64,000 nt of DNA, taken from positions 1,113,321 through 1,177,320 of the forward strand of contig QAOA01003368.1 in the NCBI GenBank assembly GCA_003255065.1. Direction: 5' to 3'. The DNA comes from Cercis canadensis (taxonomy: Eukaryota; Streptophyta; Magnoliopsida; Fabales; Fabaceae). The stretch's first letter is position 1. Every line of letters starts with the position of its first letter. The notes under the pieces are model-generated. The model saw only the letters and a program-made list of their open reading frames with translations, ran no database searches and was not told the origin of the DNA. The translations under genes were made by a program, and so were the position numbers. Shown in pieces: positions 53,259 to 64,000 of the stretch.

Positions 53259-54786
53259 GGACTGGTTTGTGTTTATGATATTTGCATGGATCTGGGATTT
53301 CTTGGATATAGCAGATGGAAATGGAAATGCTTCTTGAGCAGAGTTTACCATTATGCAAATAGAAGTTGAATTGATTGACCCTTTTGGTATAAAACTTATT
53401 TAGACCTTTTTGTGGTACTCCTAGCTCGTTTGGAAAGCATAGAAAATGTGTTTGTAATTGTTTGAAAGACAAATGGATGGTGTCTTTTCCAATTTTTTTT
53501 TCCCTTTTTCTTTTTCTTTTTTCAATAGTCCAATATGTGAATTGCATATCTACTACTGGCTTTATTCTTTGTGTAAATAACCAGTTATGATACTGAAAAG
53601 ATTTCCCTACTTATTACGTTTTAGATTCTGTAAAATCTCGGTTCACTCTGTTTAAAGGCTTTTACCCAAGGTGTTGATACAATGAGACATTTTCCAGTTA
53701 TGATACTGAAAAATTATGGATATTGGCACTTTCTGCGGCATATTGGATGAGCTTTGGTTTAAATCAAAATTTGGTTTTGGAAGAAATATTGCTAGGAAGA
53801 TACCATTAAATTCTTCATCTAAAAAGTAGGTAGTAATAATAACAATAATAATAATAATAATAATTAAAAAAACACTCTTGCTCATGGCTAATGGTAGAAA
53901 CTAATTGTCGTAGTATTGAAAATTCAGCACTACCCCCCTTAAAGTATGCTATATAAATTATTTGAGTAAGATATTTCAACCTCTTGTATAATTAGTTAGT
54001 TTTACATCTATCTCTACTCCATTTTGTAAATTACACATGAATCCAAATAATTGACACCGTTTAAGAATATTCCCTATAAATACTTTTCTTTTTCTTTTTC
54101 CTATTTTTTAAATTACAGAAAAGTCAAAATGACGCATTTGCCCTTACATAAAACCCACTTTGGTACCGAAGGAAGGAGAGCATGAAGCGCCTCATTGTAT
54201 TTGAAATAAAGAAAGCACCAAATGAGTGATTAAGGTAAAGTCTGAAACCCTGTGCATCTCATTCATCTGACGTGGCAGGGCCTTAATCCTTATTGACCAT
54301 TGACTAAAACCGCAGTTAATGGTTTTAATGTAAAATGAGTTGTAAACCTGTACAAAGTACAGGTAGCTAAAGCAGAAAGAAGAGAAGACTCGTAAAAAAA
54401 GAGAAGAGAAACAGAAAAAATATGTAGAGAGAGAGAAAAAACACAAAAAGCAGGAAAAGACAGAGAATGAATACACTAATTTAAGATAGCCATACTTATA
54501 AAAAAAAAAAAAGCTCTATTAGTTTTAATATAATGATGAGTTAATCGTATTATTGAGTTTTTATCTTATTCGTGTGACATGGCAGGGCATTAATCCTTAT
54601 CTCTATTATTTTGTTGTATAACTCCCTTGTTCAACCACTTCCTTGGTGAACCATTCAAGAGTCAAACTCCAAAATTAAGAAACAAAAATAGCAAAGACAG
54701 ATCTACATTGCGTCTCAACCAATCATATACAAGACTATGAATTATCCTCAGAATTCAGAAACCATAACTTAGCATTTCACAATCAC
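53259..54786. other. PAT 3' UTR and PMEI upstream region
   Basis: The first few hundred bases are probably the PAT 3' UTR. An (ATA)n run lies near 53836-53862. The words GTGGCAGGGCCTTAATCCTT (54283) and ATGGCAGGGCATTAATCCTT (54580) are near-repeats, suggesting a small duplication in the PMEI promoter. No other gene was seen. Confidence 0.5.
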
Positions 54787-54793
54787 TATATAA
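54787..54793 (+). promoter_or_regulatory. TATA box of the PMEI gene
   Basis: CACTATATAATTAA, 76 bp upstream of the chosen ATG at 54869. This favours that start over the in-frame ATG at 54806, which would lie almost at the transcription start. Confidence 0.6.
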
Positions 54794-54868
54794 TTAACCC
54801 CATGTATGCCCTCTAAGAGTTCGTCCCTCTACACCAACAACCAATCAAAACTAATAAGAAAAGGGAAA

Positions 54869-55390
54869 ATGAATAGCACTAGTCTTTCCTTCTTCTTGTT
54901 CACCCTTTCCTTGATCCTAATCTCAGCAAGTGGTACAGTAGCCAAAAACAAGAACTTGATTGAAGATGCTTGCAAGGTGGTGGGGCAGAACAGTGCCTCG
55001 TGCGCGGCAGTTCTGCACTCCGATCCTCGCATTGTAGCGGCCAAAAACAAGAAGGAGCTGGCAAAGTTGGCACTTGAATTGTGCGTGAGGAAGGCAACAG
55101 AAGCTCAGAATTTCATTAAAAATCTGGCAGCCACTACCCATATTCCAGCCCTTGAAAAATGTGCTACTAGTCATTATGATTATATAGTGGCATCATTCAA
55201 GAGTTGTCTTGGTGAGATAACTCAGGACCCTCAAACTTCAAACTATGATGCCAGAGTTTCCGGTGATGGTGCTGGTTATTGTGATCAAGAGTTGATTGAT
55301 GCTCATTTGATCAACCCTATTGTTTCCGCTAAGAACAAAGATATGGTCTTACTTAGCTTCGTCGCATTTGCAGTTACAAACAGCCTATAG
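54869..55390 (+). CDS. Pectin methylesterase/invertase inhibitor (PMEI) protein
   Basis: Secreted helical-bundle inhibitor of cell-wall pectin methylesterase or invertase. It is intronless, 173 residues, the usual family size. The start MNSTSLSFFLF opens a signal peptide to about residue 25 (SASGTVA). Cysteines at 35, 45, 72, 98, 113 and 138 include the family's disulfide framework (DACKVVGQNSASC, LELC, FKSC). Helical stretches LAKLALELCVRKA, PALEKCATSHYDYIVASF and the late DMVLLSFVAFAV fit the four-helix fold. Whether the target is PME or invertase cannot be told from sequence alone. No damage seen. Confidence 0.88.
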   Translation: MNSTSLSFFLFTLSLILISASGTVAKNKNLIEDACKVVGQNSASCAAVLHSDPRIVAAKNKKELAKLALELCVRKATEAQNFIKNLAATTHIPALEKCATSHYDYIVASFKSCLGEITQDPQTSNYDARVSGDGAGYCDQELIDAHLINPIVSAKNKDMVLLSFVAFAVTNSL

Positions 55391-55949
55391 CCTATACTGC
55401 CTTTGCCTTTGCCTGCCATACAACAAGGAAACATGTATCGCCTACTTCACATTCACCCTCTACTGTGGTTGTAGTGTGGAGAGAGAGACCAATCAAATAA
55501 AATAACGAACTAATTGCTATATCTTCTTTTAAAGTAAAATAATTTTTTAATTCTTGAATTATTGATTAATCGTCGCTTTAGATCGTGAACAATTATTCTG
55601 TTCACCAAATTAATCCTCCATTATTATCAATTCATGTGACACGTTAAATGATAATATGACCGTTCACATTAATGACTCACTATCAAAAACACACTGTTTT
55701 AACCCTTAAAAAGATTTTTAAGAAAAAACCTATCTCCCTACTGGATTATGGCCTTATGTACACAACTTGACAATAGATTTCAATTTTATGATTGCTATAA
55801 CTTACAGATATATAAACACTTTCTGATAAGCACTGATGATATACATGAAGAAAATCAGGCAATTAATAATGAGTTTTGACATTCAAAATACATACAAAAA
55901 CTGATGATATTCAGCAGAGTGTAAATAAAATGGATAACAATGCAAACAT
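55391..55949. other. Intergenic DNA after PMEI
   Basis: PMEI 3' UTR followed by AT-rich DNA. No feature seen. Confidence 0.5.
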
Positions 55950-56740
55950 TTAAAACAACCAACTCACACAAGTAGCCACTTTCCCTTCCTCTCTGAACCT
56001 TGTGTAAATGTCACGTTTATAAAACCTTCTAGTCCTAAGCACCAAAATGAGAGACACAAATGCACCAAACAATGTACCTAAAGTGATGATAATGAAAGAC
56101 AACTTGAAGCATTCACCTCCATTACAAATCAATTCCTTCCCAGCTTGCCACTTGATTTGCTTCTTGGCCTCCCTGTGATCCTCACATTGAGCAAATATGA
56201 CCAAATTGGGCATGCCAATGCTCCAAAGCTGTACAGAGTAGAATAGTGCTTAAGGCCAAAAATTTCTTAAATTATTGTGCCCCAAACCATAGCCCAATAA
56301 TTAGGGATGCCGCATAGAGACCATTTGGGACATGAAATACAATGAGAAGGTGACCAACACAGGATAGCGCAAGGACTAAAGTGAGTATGAGAGGGCGAGG
56401 AATTTTGTATTTTATTGTAACAATCTCAGAGGCTATGGCAGCTGCAATCTCACCCCAGTAAGTCCATATACTTAGGAGAGATGCAAATGTGGTTATGCTA
56501 TGTAATGAGTAACCCAAAGAGGTTCCAATCTGACCCAGATCGTTAATCATGTCAATGCTGAAATACCTTCAATACCTCAAGTCTTCTCCTCTGTTTGGTG
56601 GCTTAAATATACCTTTCCAGCAAGAAACTTGTTGCTTCTGGGTGATTGTTAGGTTTGGTAAATCTGCTGAAGAAGAAAATGAGAAAGTATTTGAAGGCTT
56701 TAATTGGGTAGCATTATATCTATATGGCTAAGAATTTAAT
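55950..56740 (-). pseudogene. Nodulin-like MFS transporter (NFD4-like) fragment
   Basis: Minus-strand pieces of the C-terminal half of a nodulin-like/NFD4-type MFS protein are readable in order. They are KPPNRGEDLRY, then a stop, RYFSIDM (about 56620-56545), INDLGQIGTSLGYSLHS and PRPLILTLVLALSCVGHLLI to GLWFGAQ (56550-56275). After a probable decayed intron come SFGALACPIWSYLLNVR in one frame (about 56228) and CFKLSFIIITLGT, LILVLRTRRFYKRDIYTRFR in another (to about 55970). The N-terminal half, several membrane segments and the proper end are missing. There is at least one stop and one frameshift. It is a decayed host gene copy. Confidence 0.82.
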
Positions 56741-58226
56741 TGTAACTGTACATAATGCAGTTAACAAATTACTAAAATTATTTTTCTGTTAGATACAATC
56801 TCTGTCATAGTTACAGAACTACTCAATTTGTATATAATTATGTAGTACACCAAATTATCTAACAATAGTTCTTTTAAAAAAATAATTGAATTAGTTAGGG
56901 ACAACTTATAGATTAATAAGGACAGCTGTACCAAAAAACAAAAGAAGGAGGAGACTGTAGCAACGTCTCTACCGCTGGATTCTGATCATTCTAGTCAAGC
57001 ATGTGAGGTTTCGGCTGTTACAAGTTATTCACCTCAAATGGTAAGGACGATTTTAGTATCATTTGATCACACGCTGTTTGATAACTCTTATAGTACAGCA
57101 TTACTATATTGAAACTGACACAAGCTTCCACAAAATATTTTTTCAGAAAGTTATTGTTAAGGAACTCATATGAAAAAGAATTTTAGGTAAGTTCTAAAGT
57201 TACATTTTGTTCCACTTTAGTTGTAGTATGTTATTGTATTTCATGACCAGCGACCATTTGTAGTTTTAATGACCAATGGTCATCTGGCCGCTAGTAGTCA
57301 TAGACCATTAGAGATCACAAAATAACCGTTAATCATATAAAATTTCAGCTAGCTACTAGTTAATGACTAAAGTGAAATAAAATATAACTTTAAAATTTAG
57401 TTAAAAGTTATTTTTATTTGAGTTCATTTATAATAATCCTCTTATATTTTTCTTATACCTTAAACCCTTTTTTTTTTCTCTCTCTCTCTCATAAAAATGA
57501 GTGTAAAAGTGGTATGTTTAATATTAGTCCATGATCAAGGAAAAACTGGGCATGTGCGCTTTTTGATGGTTGAGACTTGAGATATTGTTAGCAACTTAAT
57601 TTATATGCTGACTCACTCTTTCTAATAGTGGAATTTTTTACGATGACAATAAATTTAACATGCTATGTCCTATCTCTTTTAAGAAGAAGCTTAATGGTGA
57701 GTGTATGAAAACTGAAACATCCTTTAAATGAACATTGGTTGATTGATTATGCTTTCATTTCTGTTTTAAGGCCTTTGATTTGGTATTTCAATTCACAAGA
57801 ATTTCATTTAATTTCCATCCATGATATCATATAGATATAGCTATCACCTTGAATAGTGCTTTTTAAGTGACTGACATTAGAATGGGAATTTAAAGATTTA
57901 CATCCACAATTAATTGAATTTATTAATTTTTGCTCCATAATGTATTGAATATTTTATATTAGTAATATGCAACACGTAGCATCATGCATGTCTTTTAAAC
58001 TACTCTTTATGGCTAATATTCTAGTAAAAATTCATTTATTTTCCATTTTACAACAAAACTATGTTCTTTTAAAATGTTGATTAGACCAATACAACGTTTT
58101 CCCATCACTAAAAGAACATGGCTGGTTTGGTGCCAAAAGTAGTCGAGAACAGAGTTACATAAACAAAGGAAAGCAAAACCCTCTTTACACAACTCTTCTG
58201 AATCAAAAATCATTCAAGAAAAGACA
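56741..58226. other. Intergenic DNA upstream of the subtilase pseudogene
   Basis: AT-rich, no gene seen. It contains the inverted-repeat element near 57193. The last part should have been the subtilase promoter. Confidence 0.5.
57193..57395. repeat. Inverted-repeat element (MITE-like), about 200 bp
   Basis: The left arm TAAAGTTACATTTTGTTCC plus ACTTTAGT is matched by the inverted right arm (TAAAGTTATATTTTATTTC plus ACTTTAGT when reverse-complemented). The centre has GACCAGCGACC, GACCAATGGTC and GACCATTAGAG words. The target duplication was not resolved. Confidence 0.6.
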
Positions 58227-58400
58227 ATGGGGTTATCCATTTGCAGTCTATTACTATCACTTTTTCTCTGTTTCCTTTTGCTGGAAACCACCCAAGCAAT
58301 CAAACAGGCAAGGATGATTTGCTTCTTTGCTTCATGTATCTCTAGTTCTCTGTATTAGTATGCTGAAAATGGTAGTTATTTTCTTATAGTGATAGGGATC

Positions 58401-58402
<2 letters not shown>

Positions 58403-58491
<89 letters not shown>
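58403..58491. repeat. Poly-T tract, 89 bases, in subtilase intron 1
   Basis: An uninterrupted T run. It could be the reversed tail of a small retroposon or a slippage-expanded polypyrimidine tract; the length itself may be an assembly estimate. Confidence 0.9.
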
Positions 58492-58497
<6 letters not shown>

Positions 58498-59337
58498 ATT
58501 CATTTGGGATTTTATTGAACTTTTCTGTTTTGATTTTTACATTTTGAATGTTTAAAGTGTTTAATGGCTTATAATTTACCATGCTTTTAGTACTCGCAGG
58601 CTAAATTTAAACTTAGTCCTATATAGTTTATTTAGGATCACATTCTCATGGCACAAACCCTTCGTTGGTTGATCTTGAATCTGTCACCAATTCCCACTAT
58701 GATATGTTGGGCTCATACATGGGAAGGTACAGAATTTGACCAAAGTCCTTTAACTTTTATGGGATATAACCATAATGAACTGACTAGTTATATTTTCTGT
58801 CACAGCCTCAAGAAAGCCAAAGAGGCAATCTTTTACTCATACACTAGACATATCAATGGCTTTACTGCAGTACTTGAAGAAGAAGCAGCAGCAGAAATTG
58901 CAAGTCAGAAGTTCATAATCCATGAATTGCTTATTAAATTTCCTTTCTCTGTTTCAACAATGCATAATATGGTCATATTGGAAGTAGTTTTTGAATTTTG
59001 CAAACTTAGTAATTTTTTATTTTGTTCAGAGAATCCGAAAGTGGTATCAGTTTTCTTAAACAAGGGGCAAAAACTGAACAACAACCCACTCTTGGGATTT
59101 CCTTGAATTAGAGAGAAATGGAGCAATTCCAAAGTCCTCCTCATGGGAAAGGACAAGGTTTGGTGAAGATGTCATGATTGGAAACTTGGACTCAGGTAAG
59201 TCTCATTTCCAAGTCTAAATGCTATCTACCACCATTTAAAAGTAGCATTTTTGAAACGGCCTCCAAAATTTCATTATACTATTGTCTATTTATAAATTAA
59301 AACTTTAACCAATAAGAGGTCTTCAATTTATAGATTT

Positions 59338-60115
59338 CTATGTTGCACGGATACGGGTACAAAACGTTAGTACGGCAATTTTCAAAAAATAAGAGTACGG
59401 GTACGCCACGTCATATATATGAAATAGCAAGAAAAATGTTAAAATTCTCCAAATATTAAAAATATCAACTATTAATCCTTAACAAATAAATAACAACTAA
59501 CAAGTATTAACTCAAAGTATAAATAATCAATCAAAATTCAACTCCTAACACTATTAATTTCATTATTTCCATCACTACCATCACCAATGATTACAGCTTC
59601 CATTTCAGGTTCATCAAGTGATAAGCTAGCAACTTCAAGACCATCACCCCCATCAAATAGTTCCCAATTATCTCCAACAACATCCCAATTTTTAATGTTT
59701 CCACTCAAATATTTCTCATTTTTCCTTGAGGTTAATTCAGCTTCCAAAACGACGTCATAGCATTAAAGCTCCCCATTTCTGCCTCCTTCAAAATAGTGCC
59801 GTATCAGTCATGAGTGAATTTGCGCACATCCAAAACGGCGCCGTTTCCTTCATTTCAATTTCCGCCTCTAGCAATAAGATGATGTGTATCAATTTGAATT
59901 CCTAGTCAATGTGAAAACGGCGTTGTTCCTGCCTCCGCATCTAGCCAGCCGTTTCGTTGACGATTTTTTGTGTTTCTTGGCGTTTCGAAGAGTAAAAAAC
60001 CAAAAAAAAAGAAAACGAAAATCTGTGAGTTTCGGAGCTGTAGTACGCGTTTCGCGTTTTGGGGACGTCCCCGAAACGGGTACGCCCCAAAAAACGGCGT
60101 TTCGGTGCTACTTAG
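59338..60115. mobile_element. hAT-like element (family B), about 778 bp, in subtilase intron 5-side
   Basis: The left end is CTATGTTGCACGGATACGGG. The right end, reverse-complemented, is CTAAGTAGCACCGAAACGCC, imperfect inverted repeats of the same type as the element at 19110. The flanks TAGATTTC and AGGATTTC give a degraded 8-bp duplication. The right half is GC-rich (ACGGCGCCGTTT, GGGGACGTCCCC). It lies in the intron between the GNLDS and GVWPES exons. No transposase seen. Confidence 0.55.
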
Positions 60116-60150
60116 GATTTCAAATTTTCATTTTTATAATTAAAAGATGA

Positions 60151-60288
<138 letters not shown>

Positions 60289-60289
60289 A

Positions 60290-60369
60290 NATTTTTCTGC
60301 CCCATACCCATACCCGAACGGGTAAAAAAACCGGGGCCCCATCGGGTCTGGGGCAAATTGCCATCCCTA
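60290..60369. mobile_element. Partial hAT family A copy next to a single N, inside a subtilase exon
   Basis: Reverse-complemented, this starts TAGGGATGGCAATTTGCCCC and follows the left end of the 507-1316 element closely, up to the N at 60290 where it stops. The 15 bases before the N (60275-60289, CCTGTGAACTTGTCA) are repeated immediately after the element (60370-60384). Deleting the element and one copy restores a smooth subtilase exon. See findings for the allele interpretation. Confidence 0.8.
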
Positions 60370-63247
60370 CCTGTGAACTTGTCAATGATAATTCAAAGAA
60401 ATTTCTTTGCAACAGGTTCATCCCCTTTGCGCTTCCTGCCAAATTCTTAGCTTAAACTTTTCAGTTCTCACACCAAAAATGCACCTATTGGGAGTTGGTA
60501 CTTCTTGCTCATAGTTTCTACTAATTAAAATCCTGCATACTCTTTTTGTCAAATAGAGAAGTTACTTTTGCTTTTCATGCCATTATGTATTCTCTTCATG
60601 GTTAGTATCAATCAAAGATTTTGCCAACCCGGTAAGGAATAGCACTATGGCTAGTTCGCCGTGACATGTAATACCTTAAAGTTAAAACTGCATGATAAAC
60701 TCTTGAGGAAAAGAATGCTGCAAGCAACTTAGCATGAGATTCTACAAATGTTTACATTCACTTTACCGAGGGTGTGATGCAGATGATGAATATATATGTA
60801 CTTTTTGACTATTTCTGTTTCTCATTTTTTTCTTTGTTTTAGCTGTTGCTACTGCTTTCATTTGAATTTTTACAATTTATGCAGGAAGCTTATAGGTGCA
60901 AGATATTTTAACAAAGTTTATCAGGCATATGTTGGAAAAGAATTGAATGCCTCATTTCATAGCGCGCGCGACATTGATGGCCATGGTTCACATACTCTAT
61001 CCACTGCTGGTGGAAATTTTGTTCCTGGAGCGAGCGTTTTTGGAATTGGCAATGGCACTGCAAGTGGTGGATCACCAAAAGCCCGTGTTGCTGTTTATAA
61101 GGTGTGCTGGCCACCAATCGATGGGGGTCAATGCTTTGATGCAGACATTTTGGCTGGTTTTGAAACTGCCATAAGTGATGGTGTTGACGTGCTTTCGGTT
61201 TCTTTGGGTTCTGAACCCTTCGAATTTTTTGAAGATCCTATTTCCATAGGGGCCTTCCATGCTGTTGCTAATGGCATAGTTGTGGTTACCTCTGCTGGAA
61301 ACTCTGGACCAAGTCCTGGCTCTGTATCAAACTTGTCACCGTGGCAGCTCACAGTTGCTGCTAGCACAATTGGTATAGAGAGTTCGCTAGTTATGTCACA
61401 CTTGGTGACAAAAAGAGCTTTATGGTATCCTCTCTTGGTCTCTCTCTCTCTCTCTCTTTATTGTTGTACAAGAAACAAGAAGGAGAAGAATGCTTTGAAC
61501 TTGAACTTAATTAGTTGATCACTGCTTAATTTAAACCAAATTTTCTTCTTGGATTGTTAGGGAGCTACAAACATTTATTCACCAGTCTTACCATCTGAGA
61601 AGTTGAATCCAACAGTGCTGCCAATGCTAAAACTGATAATGCATTCTCTGAAGCTGTGTAAGAATATACATATCTATTTCAAGACCTGCTCTAAATATTT
61701 TTCTATTTTGAAAAACTTTCACTTACATTACTTTTTGAATTATTACAGTTTTCTTTGCAAGAAAGGAATCCTTGATCTTAACAAGGTAAAGGAAAAGATT
61801 TTGTTATGTTTATGTGGTGATAATCCAAGAAATGAGAAGAGCCAACAAGTTGCCTTAGCGGGCACTGTATGAATGATTTTGGCTAACAATAAAGATGATG
61901 AAAATGAAATTATAAATGACTCTCATGTGCTTCCTGTTATAAATGTCAACTTCACAGATGACCAATATATTCTCAATTACATCAACCACAACAAGTAATC
62001 AATTTACTTCTCCTTAATTCATTATTTGTTGAACTTTTTCAACATTAAAAGCTAAATGCATGCTATGGATATGAGGCAGGTCTCCAATGGCTTACATTAG
62101 CAAGTGAAGACTGAACTGGGAATAAAGCCAGCTCCTTTTATGGCTTCATTCTCATCTAGAGGGCCCAATGTGATAGAACCAACAATCCTCAAGGTCTGGT
62201 AATTTTGGTGATCATCCTTCAATTGTTCCTAAATGATTACGCAATTGTAATTGTTGGTTTCTGTTTCAGCCTGATATCATTGCTCCAGGAGTCAACATCA
62301 TAGCTGCTCTTACAGAAGCTTCATCTCCAACAGAAGAACCATTTGATGAACGCCGCAGCCCTTTTAATATTATGTCTGGAACTTCAATGGCATGTCCTCA
62401 TGTGTCTAGTGTTGCTGCCGGCCTTCTAAAAACACTTCATCCTGATTGGAGTCCAGCTGCTATCAAGTCAGCAATCATGACCACAGGTAGTTACAATAAA
62501 CAAGTTCTTCTCTTTGGCCATGGTATTACAAACAAGGGTACAATAGACAAGTTTAACACCATTGAAGAATTCAATGTTTTGTGCTAATTTAAGTGTATGG
62601 TATTCAATGGAAATTGTATTTGTTCTATATTCTTGACTTAGTGTCTGCTCTTCCCATAATGAATTGAATATATGTGTATTTAATCATTAAAACCAATTTC
62701 CATTTGCAGCAAGAAGAAGAGATAACACCAAAGGGCCAATGCAGGATTCATCACATGACAAGGCAACTCCATTTGCTTATGGTTCAATGCACATTTGGCC
62801 TAACTTTGCAGCAGACCCTGGACTTGTGTATGATCTAAATACTACTGATTATCTCAACTTATTATGTGCTCATGGCTACAATGAAGCCCAGATTAAGGCT
62901 TTTCACAACAAGCCTTACACTTGTCCAGAATCATACAGTTTCACAGATTTCAATTACCCTTCAATATCAATTCCTCGTTATGAAGTTGGGTATACTGTGA
63001 ATGTTACACGTACTCTCCAAGCACGTATAGAGTGCGAATCAAGCAACCCCAAGGGGTTCTAGTTTCAGTTGAGCCTAGCATGCTGAGTTTTAACAGAATG
63101 GGAGAAAAAAAGGAATTCAAAGTGACATTGAAGACACAAGGTTTATCTGATGAACATCATGTATTTGGAGAGTTGGATTGGATGGATGGCAAGCACCATG
63201 TTAGGACTCCTATCGTACTCATGCGTCCAATGGTTATGGAAAATTAG

Positions 63248-63820
63248 GGAATTTGAGGTTGATGCTGCACCTAATTATAGATTTAACAAGTGCAAAGTTC
63301 ATCAAGATAGTGTCTCTTATTTTCCTAACAGAGAAAGGTTTATTGATATGTATTCACAAAATCTCTGAAAAAGTTAAGAGAAGGATATATAATTTAATGT
63401 TCTAACATGTTTCTTTCTACTGTTTTTTTTTTTTTTTTGGGTACATAGGTTGCGCATGGGAAATCTCGTATCAAACCCAGGACATGAGGAGTTGCTTTCC
63501 TAGATGCTACATATTGTTGGGCACAAACTGAAAAATCTTACTGAATTCAAGTTTTGGAATGCGAAGTGAAACATCAAATGAATAAAAAAGACAAGAAAAG
63601 TAAACTTTAAAGTCTTTCCATATTAAAAGAGGCCAGGGTATATTAGTCTTTATTATGTTTACACATTAAATAGGATGTGAAATTAGTTAAATAGAACTTG
63701 GAAATAGCTGCAACCATTTGAGAATTGGGATTTTCAAATTAAACAAACCAAATTTTTTTATAAGTATATATGAGCTTTTATATTAAATTTCTTGATAAAA
63801 TATGGAAGCTCACGTAGAAA
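63248..63820. other. Downstream of subtilase, AT-rich
   Basis: No gene seen. A T run lies at 63423-63439. Confidence 0.5.
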
Positions 63821-63821
63821 A

Positions 63822-64000
63822 ATCTTCATCCTTATACAACAAATGTGAAGAAGGTAAACACCACTTCACAATGCTTATATGAGATCCACCACCAAACTAT
63901 CCACATTATGTGCAAACAAAATAACCAAAGGAACAAAACCAAAGATCATTCCAAGATTAGCATATAAAAAAGAGCAAGCCTATTATTGTGTAAATCAGTT
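63822..64000 (-). repeat. Inverted copy of the PAT intron 1 repeat, cut by the window end
   Basis: Reverse complement of 42288-42475, with few differences (for example CTTGGAATG against CTTTCAATG). It begins at TCATCCTTATACAAC and runs to the last base of the window, so the true repeat is longer. Confidence 0.8.

Overview
The window is nuclear DNA from a eudicot plant. The genes are intron-rich with GT-AG introns, the intergenic DNA is very AT-rich, and the families are typical of plants: class III peroxidase, CHX antiporter, receptor-like kinase, ASHH1-type histone methyltransferase, PAT-type S-acyltransferase, PMEI and subtilase. I cannot name the species. It is a draft assembly. Two N runs (6959-7216, 25943-25965) and several single N's are present. 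At least four single N's sit between two nearly identical copies of the same sequence, which looks like contig ends that overlap but were not merged. One more single N (60290) seems to join an empty-site allele to an allele carrying a transposon.

Layout. 1-9.1 kb: a minus-strand class III peroxidase cluster with one complete gene (4475-6639), a nearly identical extra first exon (7985-8236), a broken third exon (2155-2393) and repeated pieces of the upstream region. 9.5-16.3 kb: gene-poor, with two clear foldback elements carrying 10-bp target duplications. 16.4-18.9 kb: a complete CHX cation/H+ antiporter. 20.0-21.1 kb: a minus-strand receptor-like kinase without an ectodomain. 23.4-28.9 kb: two paralogous genes for a small secreted cysteine-rich peptide, one intact and one frameshifted, separated by a third foldback element and a hAT transposon. 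30.7-37.0 kb: a complete ASHH1 (SDG26)-type SET-domain gene on the minus strand. 41.1-53.3 kb: a complete PAT08-like DHHC palmitoyltransferase whose roughly 9-kb first intron holds several transposons and two false duplications. 54.9-55.4 kb: a PMEI/invertase-inhibitor gene. 55.9-56.7 kb: a broken nodulin-like MFS transporter. 58.2-63.2 kb: a subtilase (AIR3/SBT5-like) pseudogene with several frame breaks.

The genes do not form a pathway. Peroxidase, PMEI, subtilase and the cysteine-rich peptide are all secreted or cell-wall proteins, but that is probably coincidence. The most unusual items are the cysteine-rich peptide pair (CX3CX3CX17CX3C, which I do not recognise), a foldback transposon whose core is six head-to-tail mini-hairpins, the ASHH1 start codon made of the last three bases of an exon with an overlapping uORF, a four-ATG uORF cluster in the PAT leader, and an apparently heterozygous hAT insertion in a subtilase exon.
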